Shown here piece by piece: positions 10,663 through 21,010 of a DNA stretch of 64,000 nt. Position numbers and translations under genes: made by a program. How positions within the stretch are numbered: the stretch's first letter is position 1; the number at the start of each line of letters is the position of its first letter. A model generated the notes under the pieces. The model made no database searches, was not told the DNA's origin, and saw only the letters and a program-made list of their open reading frames with translations. Origin of the DNA: Platerodrilus igneus (Eukaryota; Arthropoda; Insecta; Coleoptera; Lycidae); NCBI GenBank assembly GCA_036346225.1, contig JARFIW010001104.1, positions 5,854,001 through 5,918,000 on the forward strand, written 5' to 3'.

Positions 10663-12218
10663 CTGCGATAAGGGGATTATTTAAGGGTGTATTTTATAGC
10701 AATGGTCGTGCAGGAATTAGAAATTATAATAGGAAGCAGAAAACTGCATTTATTTAATAGAAAATTGAGTAATTGGAAAAGTTTGTAAATATAGGGTCAA
10801 CACCCTGTATATAGAGTATAAGTAGTTTTAAGCGACGACAAAAGAATTCAGCAATCAAGTTAAGCATAATAGACGATAGAAATAAGAATAATAGGTAAGT
10901 GGATACAAATAATTAACACCTTATATAGTTAGTAAATTAAAGCAAAGTTCATTTTTTTAGTAAGGATTAAAATGCGTAAATAAATAAAGTGAACATTGAA
11001 AGTCGAATTGCATCAGATATTAGAAAGCGATAATTTCCAAAACACCGCTTGGCTGATAACGAAGCAGCTGCAAGCAAAAACAATTACTCGAAAGGCAGAG
11101 AATGTTACATCAGAAACTACTTTAAATAAAGAGACTTCATTGGTTAAGATTAGCGACGGCTTGTAAGTCATGCCCACAGACGAATTGGGATATCAATCAT
11201 ATATTAACAGCGACAATGATAACGAGCTTAGTTCTCAACTCAACAAAGGCCGAGGTGCGTCAATTTCAACCTAAAAGTAACGCCTAAGAATAATATTTAA
11301 ATGTGAAAATTGTTTATGACAGATAGTGCGACGAAGATGAAAATTTCTATTGCCGATTAAACGGCTCCAAGTGTGACAATAAGAAATCTAGATCTGAGTC
11401 TGGTGAGAATAAATGATACTTTGAGGCCGGTGAATAAATTCCAAGTCCAAGTGTGACAACAATAATTGAGGGTGTATAATAATCCAATTCTGAGGCCGGT
11501 GATAATAATAATCCAGAGGGTGACGACAATAATTCAAATGTAATAAATCTAACTGTGGATAGATAAAATTTTAAATGGGTATATAATTGAATTGGTGGAG
11601 AATAATTTTGATCCAAATGGATGGTATAATGCATGGAAAATTCTAGTTTATAATGGATGCGTCGAGGTGAAAGGAAATAACAAGTAAACAGACCAGGTTA
11701 GATTTTAGTTTTAAGACATTTTCTTCTATTTGAATTTAAATATTGAATATTGAATTTGCGTAATTAATACAAATTATTGTGACTGAGTCAACAACGAACT
11801 TGCATACGTAGAAAGTACGTAATATGATAAAGGGGTTTTGAACGTTCCAGGCTTCTTTTTATAAAAACAATAGTTTTGTTGGTGACTTTAGATTGATTGA
11901 AAAGCATATAATTTTTGAGATAAAATAAGATTTACAATATTAATTGATTGAAAAGTGTATTTCAATAATTTTCAAAACCTGTACATAATATTTGTTTTCA
12001 TTATATGGAATTGAATTAACTTCATTTTATAATTCAAAATAAAAGCTAGTCGAGGTCGAATGATAAAAGTTAGTGGGAGTGTAATTTGATAATTTAAACA
12101 GAGAGGAGGAGTTATAAGTTGAATACGCCATTGATATCGAGTAAGGCGTTATCACATCAAGTTTTGTTATTGGTCGACACAAGGTCGGTCCACGATAGTT
12201 CCTGGAGGGAGCTCATAG

Positions 12219-12222
<4 letters not shown>
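10660..12222 (-). repeat. repeat U, copy 2 (reverse orientation), right arm of palindrome
   Basis: Reverse complement of copy 1 from 10660 to about 11806, then continuing through the ~430 bases that copy 1 lacks, to 12222 at the end gagggagctcatagcaat. With copy 1 it forms a palindrome of about 2.7 kb. Small differences (a few indels) show that the arms are not freshly duplicated. The minus-strand open frame at 11347-11634 is the mirror of the one in copy 1. Confidence 0.75.

Positions 12223-12254
<32 letters not shown>
12222..12254. repeat. (TA)n
   Basis: About 16 TA units between copies 2 and 3 of repeat U, again the turning point of an inverted pair. Confidence 0.9.
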
Positions 12255-12256
<2 letters not shown>

Positions 12257-13690
12257 ATATGATAACGCCGTACTCGGTGTCAATGGACATTTTATACTTA
12301 ACTCCACCTCTCTGTGTTTTCTAATCAAATTTAGATCTTACCAATTTTCTTATTATTGTGCCACGGCTAGCTTTTATTAATCTACACATAGTGCACAACG
12401 TTACGATGATCAACTTTTTCTTCTTCACCCCTTTCTGATTACCTATTTGTTTGAATTTATAAAACGACGTCAATTAATTTCATATAATGAAAAGAAATAT
12501 TATTTATAAGTTTTAAAAAATATTAAAGTACACTTCTCAATCAATCAATATCATAAGTATTATTTATCCCAAAATTTATATGCTTTGAAATCAATCTGAA
12601 GTTACCAAAGACTACATCTTTTTACCAAAGAAACCTGGAACGTTCTAAACCCCTTTTTAATATTTCGTACTTTTAACGTATGCAATGTTAGTTGCTGACT
12701 TCGTTACACTTTTGTATACATTAAGTAAATTCAGTATTGAAATTTAAATAGAAAAAATATCTTAAAACTAATTAGATCTGACCTGTTACATTCGTCTATC
12801 ACTGCTCTGCTTAATTGAACCCCTTGGTTTCCATAAATTACTTCGTGCTTCTTTATTGATTCTCGAAACTCAAAATTGTACCAAAATCGTTGACGCTGAT
12901 TTGAAATATTATATTAATCCATTTAAAATATCCCCACATTCGAATTATTATATCTATCCACACATTTGAAATATTATACCATCAATTAGAATTATTTTCA
13001 CCAAGATTCGAAGTATTCGCACATTAGAATTATCCATACATTTAAATTATTATACCATCCATTAGGATTTATTATCAACCAACTAGGAGGCGTTAAACGG
13101 CAAAAGAAATCTTTATATTTGTTGCACTTATCACTTGATATATTTTATTAAATATTTAAAAATTACGCGTGACTTTTAATTCACAGTGACGCAGCTTACC
13201 CTTCTTGAGTTTAAAACTGAGCTGTCTTATCATTGCTCGCTGTTAAATATAGGTTCATCTCACTTGCATGTGGGCTGGGTTTTCAACAAGTCTGGTAGAT
13301 ATCTTAACCAATAAGGTCTTTATATTTCATGCATTTAAAGTGGTTTCTGATATAATATATCGGTTTCCCATGTAATGTGTTTATTTGATACCTTATTGTT
13401 TGCTATCTAGACCATACGTTGTTTCGTTTAGATATAGTCTTTTCCATATTATACAAAAATACATGATGTAACTTCAATTTTACTTTCGTTTATTTATTTT
13501 TGAAACCTGCGTTTTCTTATCAAAATGCTGCTTATTTCTGCGTAATTGCGTAAAGCTTTGTTGGGTTTTATCTCTTATCTTCGTATTATATTATAACTAA
13601 TTAGAACCTTTTTCAATGCGTGTTTAATTACATGTACAATCCTTTCCTCTTGAATACGCCCCTAAACAACCCCTATCACAGCAATATATA
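12255..13690 (+). repeat. repeat U, copy 3 (diverged)
   Basis: Plus-oriented, clearly diverged copy: gataacgccgtactcggtgt at the left corresponds to the complement of 12130-12150, and cccctatcacagcaatata at 13670-13690 matches the ends of the other copies. It therefore also forms an inverted pair with copy 2. No coding potential. A (TA)n tract follows at 13685-13702. Confidence 0.65.
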
Positions 13691-13703
13691 TATATATATA
13701 TAT

Positions 13704-13915
13704 CATGGTAAACGCATGGTTCCGGCAAAACCAGGATACAGGTTCAAGTCCTGTCCAAGACCTTATATTTTCCATCTTTCAATTACTAGCTCGATTTGAA
13801 ATGATCATTTGAGCTTTACCTAAAAGTCTAAATTATTATTTCATCTTATTCACTGTAATACGATAGTATTTATCAACTTACCTTGTGTAATTAACTATCT
13901 AAAATATTTATATAT
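13704..13915 (+). mobile_element. tRNA-like SINE, copy 1 (head truncated)
   Basis: A direct repeat of 14108-14310. It begins inside the tRNA-like head (ggtaaacgcatggttccgg), keeps the B-box-like ggttcaagtcc and T-arm, and continues through the shared tail (ttccatctttcaattacta to about 13915). The missing first ~20 bases are replaced by (TA)n, so the copy was truncated at, or inserted at, the microsatellite. Confidence 0.65.
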
Positions 13916-14086
13916 TTAATACTTGGCTTATAGCCGTAATTTTAAGCGTCGCTTCCTGTCTATAGCTGACATAAGTCAAAAACTTGACAATGTCAGATAT
14001 GATTGACAAAAATGTCAAACGTAATTGAAAGTTAGATTTATGTATAGTCGTGTACACGATTTAAATTTGCAAATTTCCCAATTGTC

Positions 14087-14320
14087 GTCATCGGTCTTTG
14101 TGGAGTAATTGGTAAACGCATGGTTCCGGCAAAACCAGGATACAGGTTCAAGTCCTGTCCAAGACCTTATATTTTCCATCTTTCAATTACTAGCTCGATT
14201 TGAAATGATCATTTCGGCTTTGCATAAAAGTCTAAGCTATTATTTCATCTTATTCACTCTAATACGATAGTATTTATCAACTTACCTTGTGTAATTAATT
14301 ATCTAAAAAAATATATATAT
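14087..14320 (+). mobile_element. tRNA-like SINE, copy 2 (complete head)
   Basis: About 14093-14166 can fold as a tRNA: acceptor GGTCTTT/CAAGACC (6 of 7 paired), a short D arm, anticodon stem TGGTT/AACCA with loop CCGGCAA, and T arm ACAGG/CCTGT with loop TTCAAGT, which contains the RNA polymerase III B box. The anticodon loop has C instead of the invariant U33 and the D arm is weak, so it is unlikely to be a working tRNA gene. The same head plus ~140 bases of tail is repeated at 13704-13915, which argues for a SINE family or a tandem duplication. Internal B-box sequence implies pol III transcription potential. Confidence 0.6.
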
Positions 14321-14391
14321 AACAATTCTTCTTTGTAGGTTTTTAGGTCTGCTGGATTTAAATAAATACTATTTTTTATGGCCTAAATTTT

Positions 14392-14394
<3 letters not shown>
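14312..14394. repeat. short inverted repeat, partner at 15727-15818
   Basis: The sequence aacaattcttctttgtaggt through atggcctaaattttcg is found as its reverse complement at 15727-15818. The pair encloses about 1.3 kb of microsatellites and hairpins. Both members touch (TA)n tracts on their outer or inner side. A partly related hairpin is at 14836-14996. Confidence 0.6.
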
Positions 14395-14440
<46 letters not shown>

Positions 14441-14470
14441 CGTTAATAGACTGGTTAGCTTAATTATTTT

Positions 14471-14791
14471 GGTAACAAGATGGTAGTATACTGAGTATGA
14501 AGTCCAAATAATACTAGTTTATGCAAAATTCAAAATTTAATTTCTTTTTTCTGCTTAACGTTTCGGCAAAACTTTTTGCCTTTGTCAAAAGCATTGTATA
14601 AAATCAATATTTGTCAAATTTGAAAAATAGCAAAAAAATTTTTTTCAAAATTGACAAATATTGATTTTATACAATGCTATTGACAAAGGCAAAAAGTTTT
14701 GCCGAAACGTTAAGCAGAAGAAATTAAATTTTGAATTTTGCATAAACTAGAATTATTTGGACTTCATACCCAGTATACTACCATCTTGTTA

Positions 14792-14793
<2 letters not shown>
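14471..14793. mobile_element. foldback element, 323 bp, flanked by (TA)n
   Basis: Arms 14471-14626 and 14641-14793 are reverse complements and leave a loop of about 15 bases; ends read ggtaacaagatgg. Each arm holds a small hairpin GGCAAA/TTTGCC followed by GAAACG, the layout of hammerhead stem II plus the GAAA box, but the catalytic box reads TTGACAA rather than CTGANGA. It could be a decayed or unrelated structure. (TA)n tracts at 14396-14437 and 14794-14835 border it. Confidence 0.65.
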
Positions 14794-14835
<42 letters not shown>

Positions 14836-14839
<4 letters not shown>

Positions 14840-14996
14840 TTGTTTTTATTGCGGGTTTTAGGTCTGCTGGCAAGTAGGTATATAAACTCTTTCTTTAACT
14901 GCCTAAATTTTCGGATTTATTTTTGAATCCTTGATCACAGGCTTTCTATAATTACATAAAAATGAATGGGCTAAAACCCACAATAAAAACAATTCA
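14836..14996. repeat. hairpin repeat
   Basis: The words gaattgtttttattgcggg at the left and its near complement at 14976-14996 enclose about 110 bases with cctaaattttcgga, related to the inverted repeat at 14312-14394. It adjoins (TA)n on the left. Confidence 0.55.
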
Positions 14997-15114
14997 TATG
15001 ATTATAGCAAGGTCGTTACTATAAAAGTTTTATATATATATATAGCACTTTTATTTCTCCCAATTGAGAAGCCCAATCATTTAATTTTTTTTAAGGCTAC
15101 AAGCCACAGTTCTT

Positions 15115-15117
<3 letters not shown>

Positions 15118-15166
<49 letters not shown>

Positions 15167-15394
15167 CATATCTATTAAAATTTAAACATTAAATGCCTTC
15201 AATAATACTCAACCCTCACCCTTACCCACTTTTTCTTCTTTTATTTTCAATTTTTTATTTTATTTTATTATTATTTTTTTAATATATATATTTTTTTTTT
15301 CATTTTACATGTGTGTATATATATATATATATATACTCAATTATATATATATATATACTCAATTGTTGATAACACAAATTCCATATAAACCTTC

Positions 15395-15439
<45 letters not shown>

Positions 15440-15540
15440 ATACACAATTACACACACACACACACACACACATATTCACCTTCACACTCACATACACCTA
15501 CATGCACATACACTCACCAACCAACACTCTCGTTAAAAAC
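15118..15540. repeat. (TA)n and (CA)n microsatellites
   Basis: (TA)n at 15118-15164 and 15318-15355, then (CA)n with TA interruptions at 15395-15510. The open frames across them encode low-complexity Tyr-Ile or Thr-His strings and are not genes. From 15541 to 15726 no feature is seen. Confidence 0.9.
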
Positions 15541-15838
15541 AAAATATAAACTTTTATCAAAAGTTACATTTTACTTTCACTATTTACATAAATATTTATT
15601 CTATAAGAAATTTTAACTCCTTCCAAACACTGATGTCAATTTTAACCATCCTCACTGTAAGTTCTTCTTATCTTTGTTAATCATTTGTAAAACGTTAATA
15701 CAGTTGTAGCCTGTGATCAAGCATAAAAAATATATGCCAAAATTTAGGCCATAAAAAAGAGTATTTATTTAAATCCGGCAGACCTAAAAAAACATACAAA
15801 GAAGAATTGTTATTCCTGCAAGGTCACTAAGCATTATA

Positions 15839-15840
<2 letters not shown>

Positions 15841-15876
<36 letters not shown>
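15841..15876. repeat. (TA)n
   Basis: About 18 TA units directly left of inverted-repeat unit B. Confidence 0.9.
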
Positions 15877-15880
<4 letters not shown>

Positions 15881-16530
15881 AAAGACAAGTTATTTGCAGT
15901 CCGTAATAAGAAATTGTGTAGAACAATATATAAAATACGATGTATCTGTAAACAAACTCTTATGAAAGTAATAAGAGCTATTGACGAATACAAATCGGGC
16001 TAGTAGTTATATAGCCATTAACAAAACATTAGCTTTATTACTTTACAGGGGAGGATACATCCACTGACCGACGGTTGCGGCTTTGTTAAGCCTCATTAGA
16101 GCAGATTAGTTTCCAACCCTATGAAGTAATCGAAGCTATTATACTGATATAATTTCGAAACAATCTCTGTACTATGACAAAAGTAAATAAAACCGCCATC
16201 AGGTGATAAAACACCAACACTACTAAGTGTGGAAGTACAGAATTGAATCGAAAGTACATAGTAGATTCTATAGATGGCTATAAAAGTACGTCTGGCCTTT
16301 GAAATTTGCTGAATGTTACAGCAAAATTTATTTGCAAACGTAACAGTGGATGTTTCCTCCCCTGTAAAGTAATAAAGCTAATGTTTTGTTAATGGCTATA
16401 TAACTACTAGCCCGATTTGTATTCGTCAATAGCTCTTATTATTTTCATAAGTGTTTGTTTACAGATACATCCTATTTTATATATTGTTCTACACAATTTT
16501 TTATTGCGGACTGCAAATAACTTGTCTTTT
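15881..16530. mobile_element. inverted-repeat unit B (centre flipped relative to unit A)
   Basis: Outer arms 15881-16064 and 16347-16530 match those of unit A. The centre between them is the reverse complement of the centre of unit A, as expected if recombination between the arms inverted it. The inner end of the right arm lacks the ccgtcggtc word. On the minus strand a hammerhead is recognisable at 16061-16125, but CTGATGA reads CTAATGA (16093-16099) and GAAA reads GCAA (16075-16078), so it should be dead. It is preceded by (TA)n and followed by 27 bases shared with the LINE ORF1 end near 8000-8022. Confidence 0.65.
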
Positions 16531-16555
16531 ATTATTTAAATTGCCTTTGGGGCAT

Positions 16556-16989
16556 GAACCCGGGTGTCGCCACGAGAAGGTTTGTTACGTTTGCAAATAA
16601 ATTTTGCTGTAACATTCCGCAAATTTCAAAGGCCAGACGTACTTTTATAGCCATCTATAGAATCTAATATGTACTTTTGATTCAATTCTGTACTTCCACA
16701 CTTAGTAATGTTGGTGTTTTATCACCTGATCGCGGTTTTATTTACTTTTGCCATAGTACAGAGATTGTTTTGAAATTATATCAGTATAATAGCCTCGATT
16801 ACTTCATAGGGTTGGAAACTAATCTGCTCTGCTGAGGCTTTACAAAGCCGAAACCGTCGGTTAGTGGATGTTTCCTTCCCTGTGAAGTACTAAAGCTAAT
16901 GTTTTGTTAATGGCTATATAACTACTAGCCCGATTTGTATTCGTCAATAGCTCTTATTATTTTCATAAGAGTTTGTTTACAGATACATC

Positions 16990-16990
<1 letters not shown>
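16556..16990 (+). mobile_element. inverted-repeat unit C, partial, with decayed hammerhead
   Basis: Carries the centre (starting cgggtgtcgccacgagaag) and right arm of the unit in the orientation of unit A and stops at cagatacatcg where (TA)n begins. The hammerhead at 16810-16880 keeps stem II, GAAA (16850-16853) and stem I pairing, but reads CTGCTGA (16829-16835) where A6 is required, and the cleavage-site base is T (16862). Loss of A6 should abolish cleavage. Confidence 0.65.
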
Positions 16991-17040
<50 letters not shown>

Positions 17041-17060
17041 TACACACACACACACACACA
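16991..17060. repeat. (TA)n(CA)n microsatellite
   Basis: TA run 16991-17030 followed by a CA run with one interruption to about 17060. It separates unit C from a LINE remnant. Confidence 0.9.
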
Positions 17061-17062
17061 AT

Positions 17063-18750
17063 ATCACTAGTAAATAAAATAAAAGTGGATGTAAGCATTC
17101 TATAATATGCAGATGATATAGCTCTGGTCTACACGCATTCTAATATTGAAAGGGCAGTAGCTATAATGGAACAAGTCCTGTCAGAAATGAGTGAGTGGAT
17201 GAGGCACAATGACCTTATCATCTCCTTAGAAAAAACCAAAGCAATGATCTTCAGGAAACCAATATCACAGCTGATGTATAACAACACCCCGATAGAATGG
17301 GTCACCAAATACAAATACTTGGGGTAATTTTCGACTCCCATATGAAGTGGACCAAGTACATTGTCAATTGCTGTACAAGGGCAATAAGAGGCACCAATAT
17401 AATGATGGCGTTAAAGAGAAAATGGTGGGGATCGCACCCAAAAACCCTATTGAGTATATATAAAAGGATATTAAGAACACATCTGGAATATGGTGCAGTA
17501 GCAATTTTCAAAACCTCCATAGCAAACTGGACTAAACTAGAAAGGATGCAATACCAGGCTCTAAGGATCATCTTGGGATGCATCAAGTCTAATCCAAAAA
17601 ATGCACTATTGTCTGAGGCAGGAGAGACGCCGTTGGTTAATCGAAGAGTTTGGCTAGGAGCAAAGTTCTCTCTGAAACATTTATCTAGATCGCAAAGTAG
17701 TACAAGCAAGTTGCTGATTGACTTATGCGCCCTGTTTAGTGCAGAACCTCGGTACTGGAGAGGACAAACAATACCTGCAATCATGGAGGGTCTGGACCTG
17801 TCTCTTCAATTCCACGACTCCCTGGAAAAATCAGTGAATATTCCTTGTTATGAACCTGACTATGGTACACAAATTCGTCCTATTAAGTGGGTCAACACAA
17901 ACATCAAGAAGGAACAAGCTGCCCTTAAATTTCAAGAGTTCTTAAATGAGCATGCAGCCGAAAAATACATCTACACAGATGCCTCAATGGACCAGGACAT
18001 GGAGCGGTGTGGTGTAGGTGTATACAAACCACAGGACAAAGTTAACTTTTGTACCAGGGTGTTGAGCAGAACATCCATAAGTGCTGCAGAGATAAACGCC
18101 ACCAAAGTTGCAGTGGAACTAGCTTGGATGTCTGAGAAAACTGGCAACATATCAATCATAACAGATGCACATAGCGCTATTGAAAAGGTAGCACGAATGG
18201 GACTGAACGCCAAGACAGATCGCACTACTCTGGATATTAGGCAGAAAATTCTTAACGCGCAAGAGGGAAATTTAAATATTAAGCTTGTATGGGTCCCCGG
18301 GCATGCAGGAATCAAAGGCAACGAAGTTGCCGATGCACTAGCCAAACAGGGCAGGGCGAAGAATGCATTCTTTAAGAAACCAATACACTACACCGAAGTA
18401 CATCCAGACATGAGAAACCTAATATGGGAACAATGGCGTAAGACATATGCAAAGGTATCACTTAATAAAGGGAGACAGTACACTGCAATAAACCCTGAAC
18501 CATTGAAGAAACCATGGTTCCAGGGATCCAAATATACTAAAAGGAAGCATATTTCGATTACCTGCAGAATGCGAACCTTGTACTGTTGTACTCCACAACA
18601 CTTGCACCGAATAGGGGTTATGTTGCGGTATACCGGGCACACAAGGAAGAGGAAGCAACGAAGGAAACGTAATTAGTATGCACCGATTATCACCACAAAA
18701 AAAGGGACCGGAAGAATACTGAGCTAACTAACTAGTCATAGAGGGGAGTG
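17063..18750 (+). pseudogene. LINE reverse transcriptase C-terminus plus RNase H (Jockey/I superfamily)
   Basis: The RT palm is present from YADDIALV (about 17107) onward; a 1-base frameshift at about 17323 separates it from the long frame ending at 18676, which continues with the thumb (LGVIFDSHMKW, HLEYGAVAIF) and a complete RNase H fold: YTDASMD, AAEINATKVA, ITDAHSAIEK and VPGHAGIKGNEVADALAK give the D-E-D-D active site. The C-terminal tail at 18560-18640 (CRMRTLYC...HLHRIGV) resembles the zinc-binding end of such LINEs but drops out of frame. The endonuclease and most of the RT are missing, cut at the (CA)n tract. RNase H would remove template RNA during reverse transcription. The RNase H frame itself is uninterrupted, so this is one of the younger copies here. 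Confidence 0.82.
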
Positions 18751-20425
18751 TGGGTCGAGAAGAAAAACCTCAGGTCCGATTGACCCTGGAGGATTTTCAC
18801 AGTGGTTGAAGTTGAAAATAGTCATATTTCACCCAACATTTTTAATTATAGTATTTTGCGGTTGATTCAGTCTTCAATGCAGTCTCCGGTTTAAAAAATT
18901 TATACAAGAAATCAGCTTCGTTCGTTGTTATAAAATAAATGTCATGTTTATAAAACGTAAACAACGCAATCACTCTCTTATCGTGATAAACGTTGTTCTT
19001 CATAACAAGTTCTGTCTATTATTGTAGTATTAGAACTGCTTGGTAACACTGGCCATCATGTCATATCTCACTTGAAGTTGTTTTTATGTTTAACACCCCA
19101 AACGAACACATGTTTATGGAAAGATCATTAAAATTGTCTGTGTCGCATATGATAAACAAACCTATGGAGAAAAATATAACTTTTGTTGTTAAACGTGAAC
19201 GGCAACTTTTACTAAAGTGTACGCATTCTATTTCGCCCAACAAAACTTCTAACAATACCAAAACTAATACATTTGTAAATTACATCTCAAACAGAAAATT
19301 CCTTTTATGTCACGAATTGTTTTTAAAATCCAACACTATATGAATGCCAGGAAAAACCATTTTACTTACTCTAGTTTACGTGTATGATAAGAACTATAAA
19401 GTGTAACATAAACTTGTATAGGTAAGAGATAAGAATATGTACAACCAAGCTCGTGGATTTAATGATGGGCGCGAATAGTTGGTTGCTTATCTACGCAGCT
19501 TGAAATTATAGCAAATGTAAATTAACAGAATATAAACTGAAAAGGTTTTTAAAATAAAAAGGTCGTAAATTTTTAAATATGAAATACAACGTAACAAATA
19601 ACATCAGATTTCGCAGACAGTTCTGCATTTCAACTCCCAATCGACATAAAGCCACCAGGCACCATCAAAAGCTCCTAAAATGTTCATAGCTACGACGAGG
19701 CAACACTCTTTTGCCTCCCCAGCCTGCTTGATTTTTACGACTACGAACCCTAGCGCGTTTTAAATATGACACGGTACAAACTCGGAATAGGTTTTAATCA
19801 TAATATACAGTTGCATTAAAAGACAATTGATGATTTCATATTGCAGTTTTTATCACAAGAATTCTGCAGTCATTTCTTCTATTTATGTCGTACAGAAGGA
19901 AAGTTTTTCCCATATTCTTGCAGTTTCAAAGAAAATTAATTCTGGCTTTGGTTTAGGTCTATAAATTCAGACTGAAGAATTATTTATATAAAAATAAACA
20001 TACAAATGTAAAAGAAGTGTTCAGTAGTTAATTACGCACGTCTCCAAAATATTACATGCATTCGTCTGGTGACATAATTAAGAATTTTCAGGTCATAACA
20101 TCATTCACGCAGACTTGTTTTCTACAAATACTTACATTTGTACATCCACTACCGCGTTCAAAGTGTGTGTTAAATCAATGTCAATGAGCTGCTAAAAGGA
20201 TGAATTATTTTGGTGAGCTTAATCTAGGCTTACAAATACAATATTTTTCTAATAGTGTTTTATTTTGAATACACATCTTGTAGCGTAAAACATCATAATA
20301 ACACGATATTTGGACAACGTCCAAATCACTTTCGGTCAAAGCAGACCATATTTTATTTGTTAAAGTTAGACGATTAAAATCATCAGACGTTGATTACAAA
20401 AGACTAATTTAATTCGTTGTTGCAG
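18751..20425. other. no coding feature seen; probable intron ending at the ARID exon
   Basis: Begins with the LINE 3' region, then AT-rich DNA without recognised repeats. The last bases (attcgttgttgcag) form a reasonable 3' splice site for the exon at 20426. Confidence 0.55.
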
Positions 20426-20609
20426 GTACTCCTATAAATCGACTACCAATAATGGCGAAGTCAGTCTTGGATTTATATGAATTGTATAACCTGGTGATAG
20501 CGAGAGGAGGTTTAGTCGACGTAATTAATAAAAAATTATGGCAAGAAATCATTAAAGGATTACACCTACCTTCCTCGATTACTTCGGCCGCCTTTACTTT
20601 AAGAACGCA
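20426..20609 (+). CDS. retn: ARID-domain exon of dead ringer/retained (ARID3 family)
   Basis: This internal exon encodes 60 whole codons with no stop, beginning TPINRLPIMAKSVLDLYELY and ending ITSAAFTLRT, plus a split Gly codon at the start and a split Gln codon (CA|G) at the end. It is the core of the AT-rich interaction domain of dead ringer/retained, a nuclear transcription factor that binds AT-rich DNA and patterns embryos and neurons in insects; vertebrate relatives are ARID3A/B. The segment covers ARID helices from after the first helix to the recognition helix. It is preceded by ttgttgcag (3' splice site) and followed by GTGAGT (5' splice site), both good matches. No neighbouring exon (N-terminal ARID part, or the YMKYLYP continuation) was found in the window, so the introns on both sides must be long: at least 20 kb upstream and 43 kb downstream. 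Confidence 0.9.
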
Positions 20610-20612
20610 GTG

Positions 20613-20952
20613 AGTACTTTTGATTTTTCCAAATTCTGGCATTATGTTAGTGTATTTTAAATTTAGTACCTATTTTTTCTTTTCGAAGAATATACTTATA
20701 GAAAAGCAAAATATGCAATTTACCTTATGAAAGCCGCCTGATGTTAAACTTTTCTATTTTGCTTTTGTCATGTGTTTTTTGTTATAAGGCCTCATGTTAC
20801 GCACAGACTCTGTAGACCTTGCAACAAAGAAATAAAGAAAAAGGGGATAACGGTTGTTACCATTTTGTTATCCTACTCCAGTTATGTAGAACTTTCTTTT
20901 TGCTATGCCCGTAGACCAAAGAAGAAAGATAAAATTTTTTAGAAATAAAAGT
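20613..20952. other. intron, nothing recognised
   Basis: AT-rich intronic DNA following the GTGAGT donor of the ARID exon; no repeat or frame stands out. Confidence 0.5.
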
Positions 20953-21010
20953 TGTAGTTTTGTTTTCGTTCTTACTTAAGGTCGGTTTGACGCAGCTCTA
21001 AATTCTTTGG
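20953..21010 (-). mobile_element. very short LINE 3'-end fragment
   Basis: Matches the extreme 3' end of the RTE LINE at 1690 (gttttgttttcg then cttacttaaggtcggtttg and gcagctctaaattctt). It is about 58 bases long, an extreme 5' truncation, and lies about 340 bases downstream of the ARID exon. Confidence 0.6.

Noticed and set aside
17302..18658. Minus-strand frames of up to 160 codons
   Set aside because: Shadows of the plus-strand LINE RT/RNase H frame.
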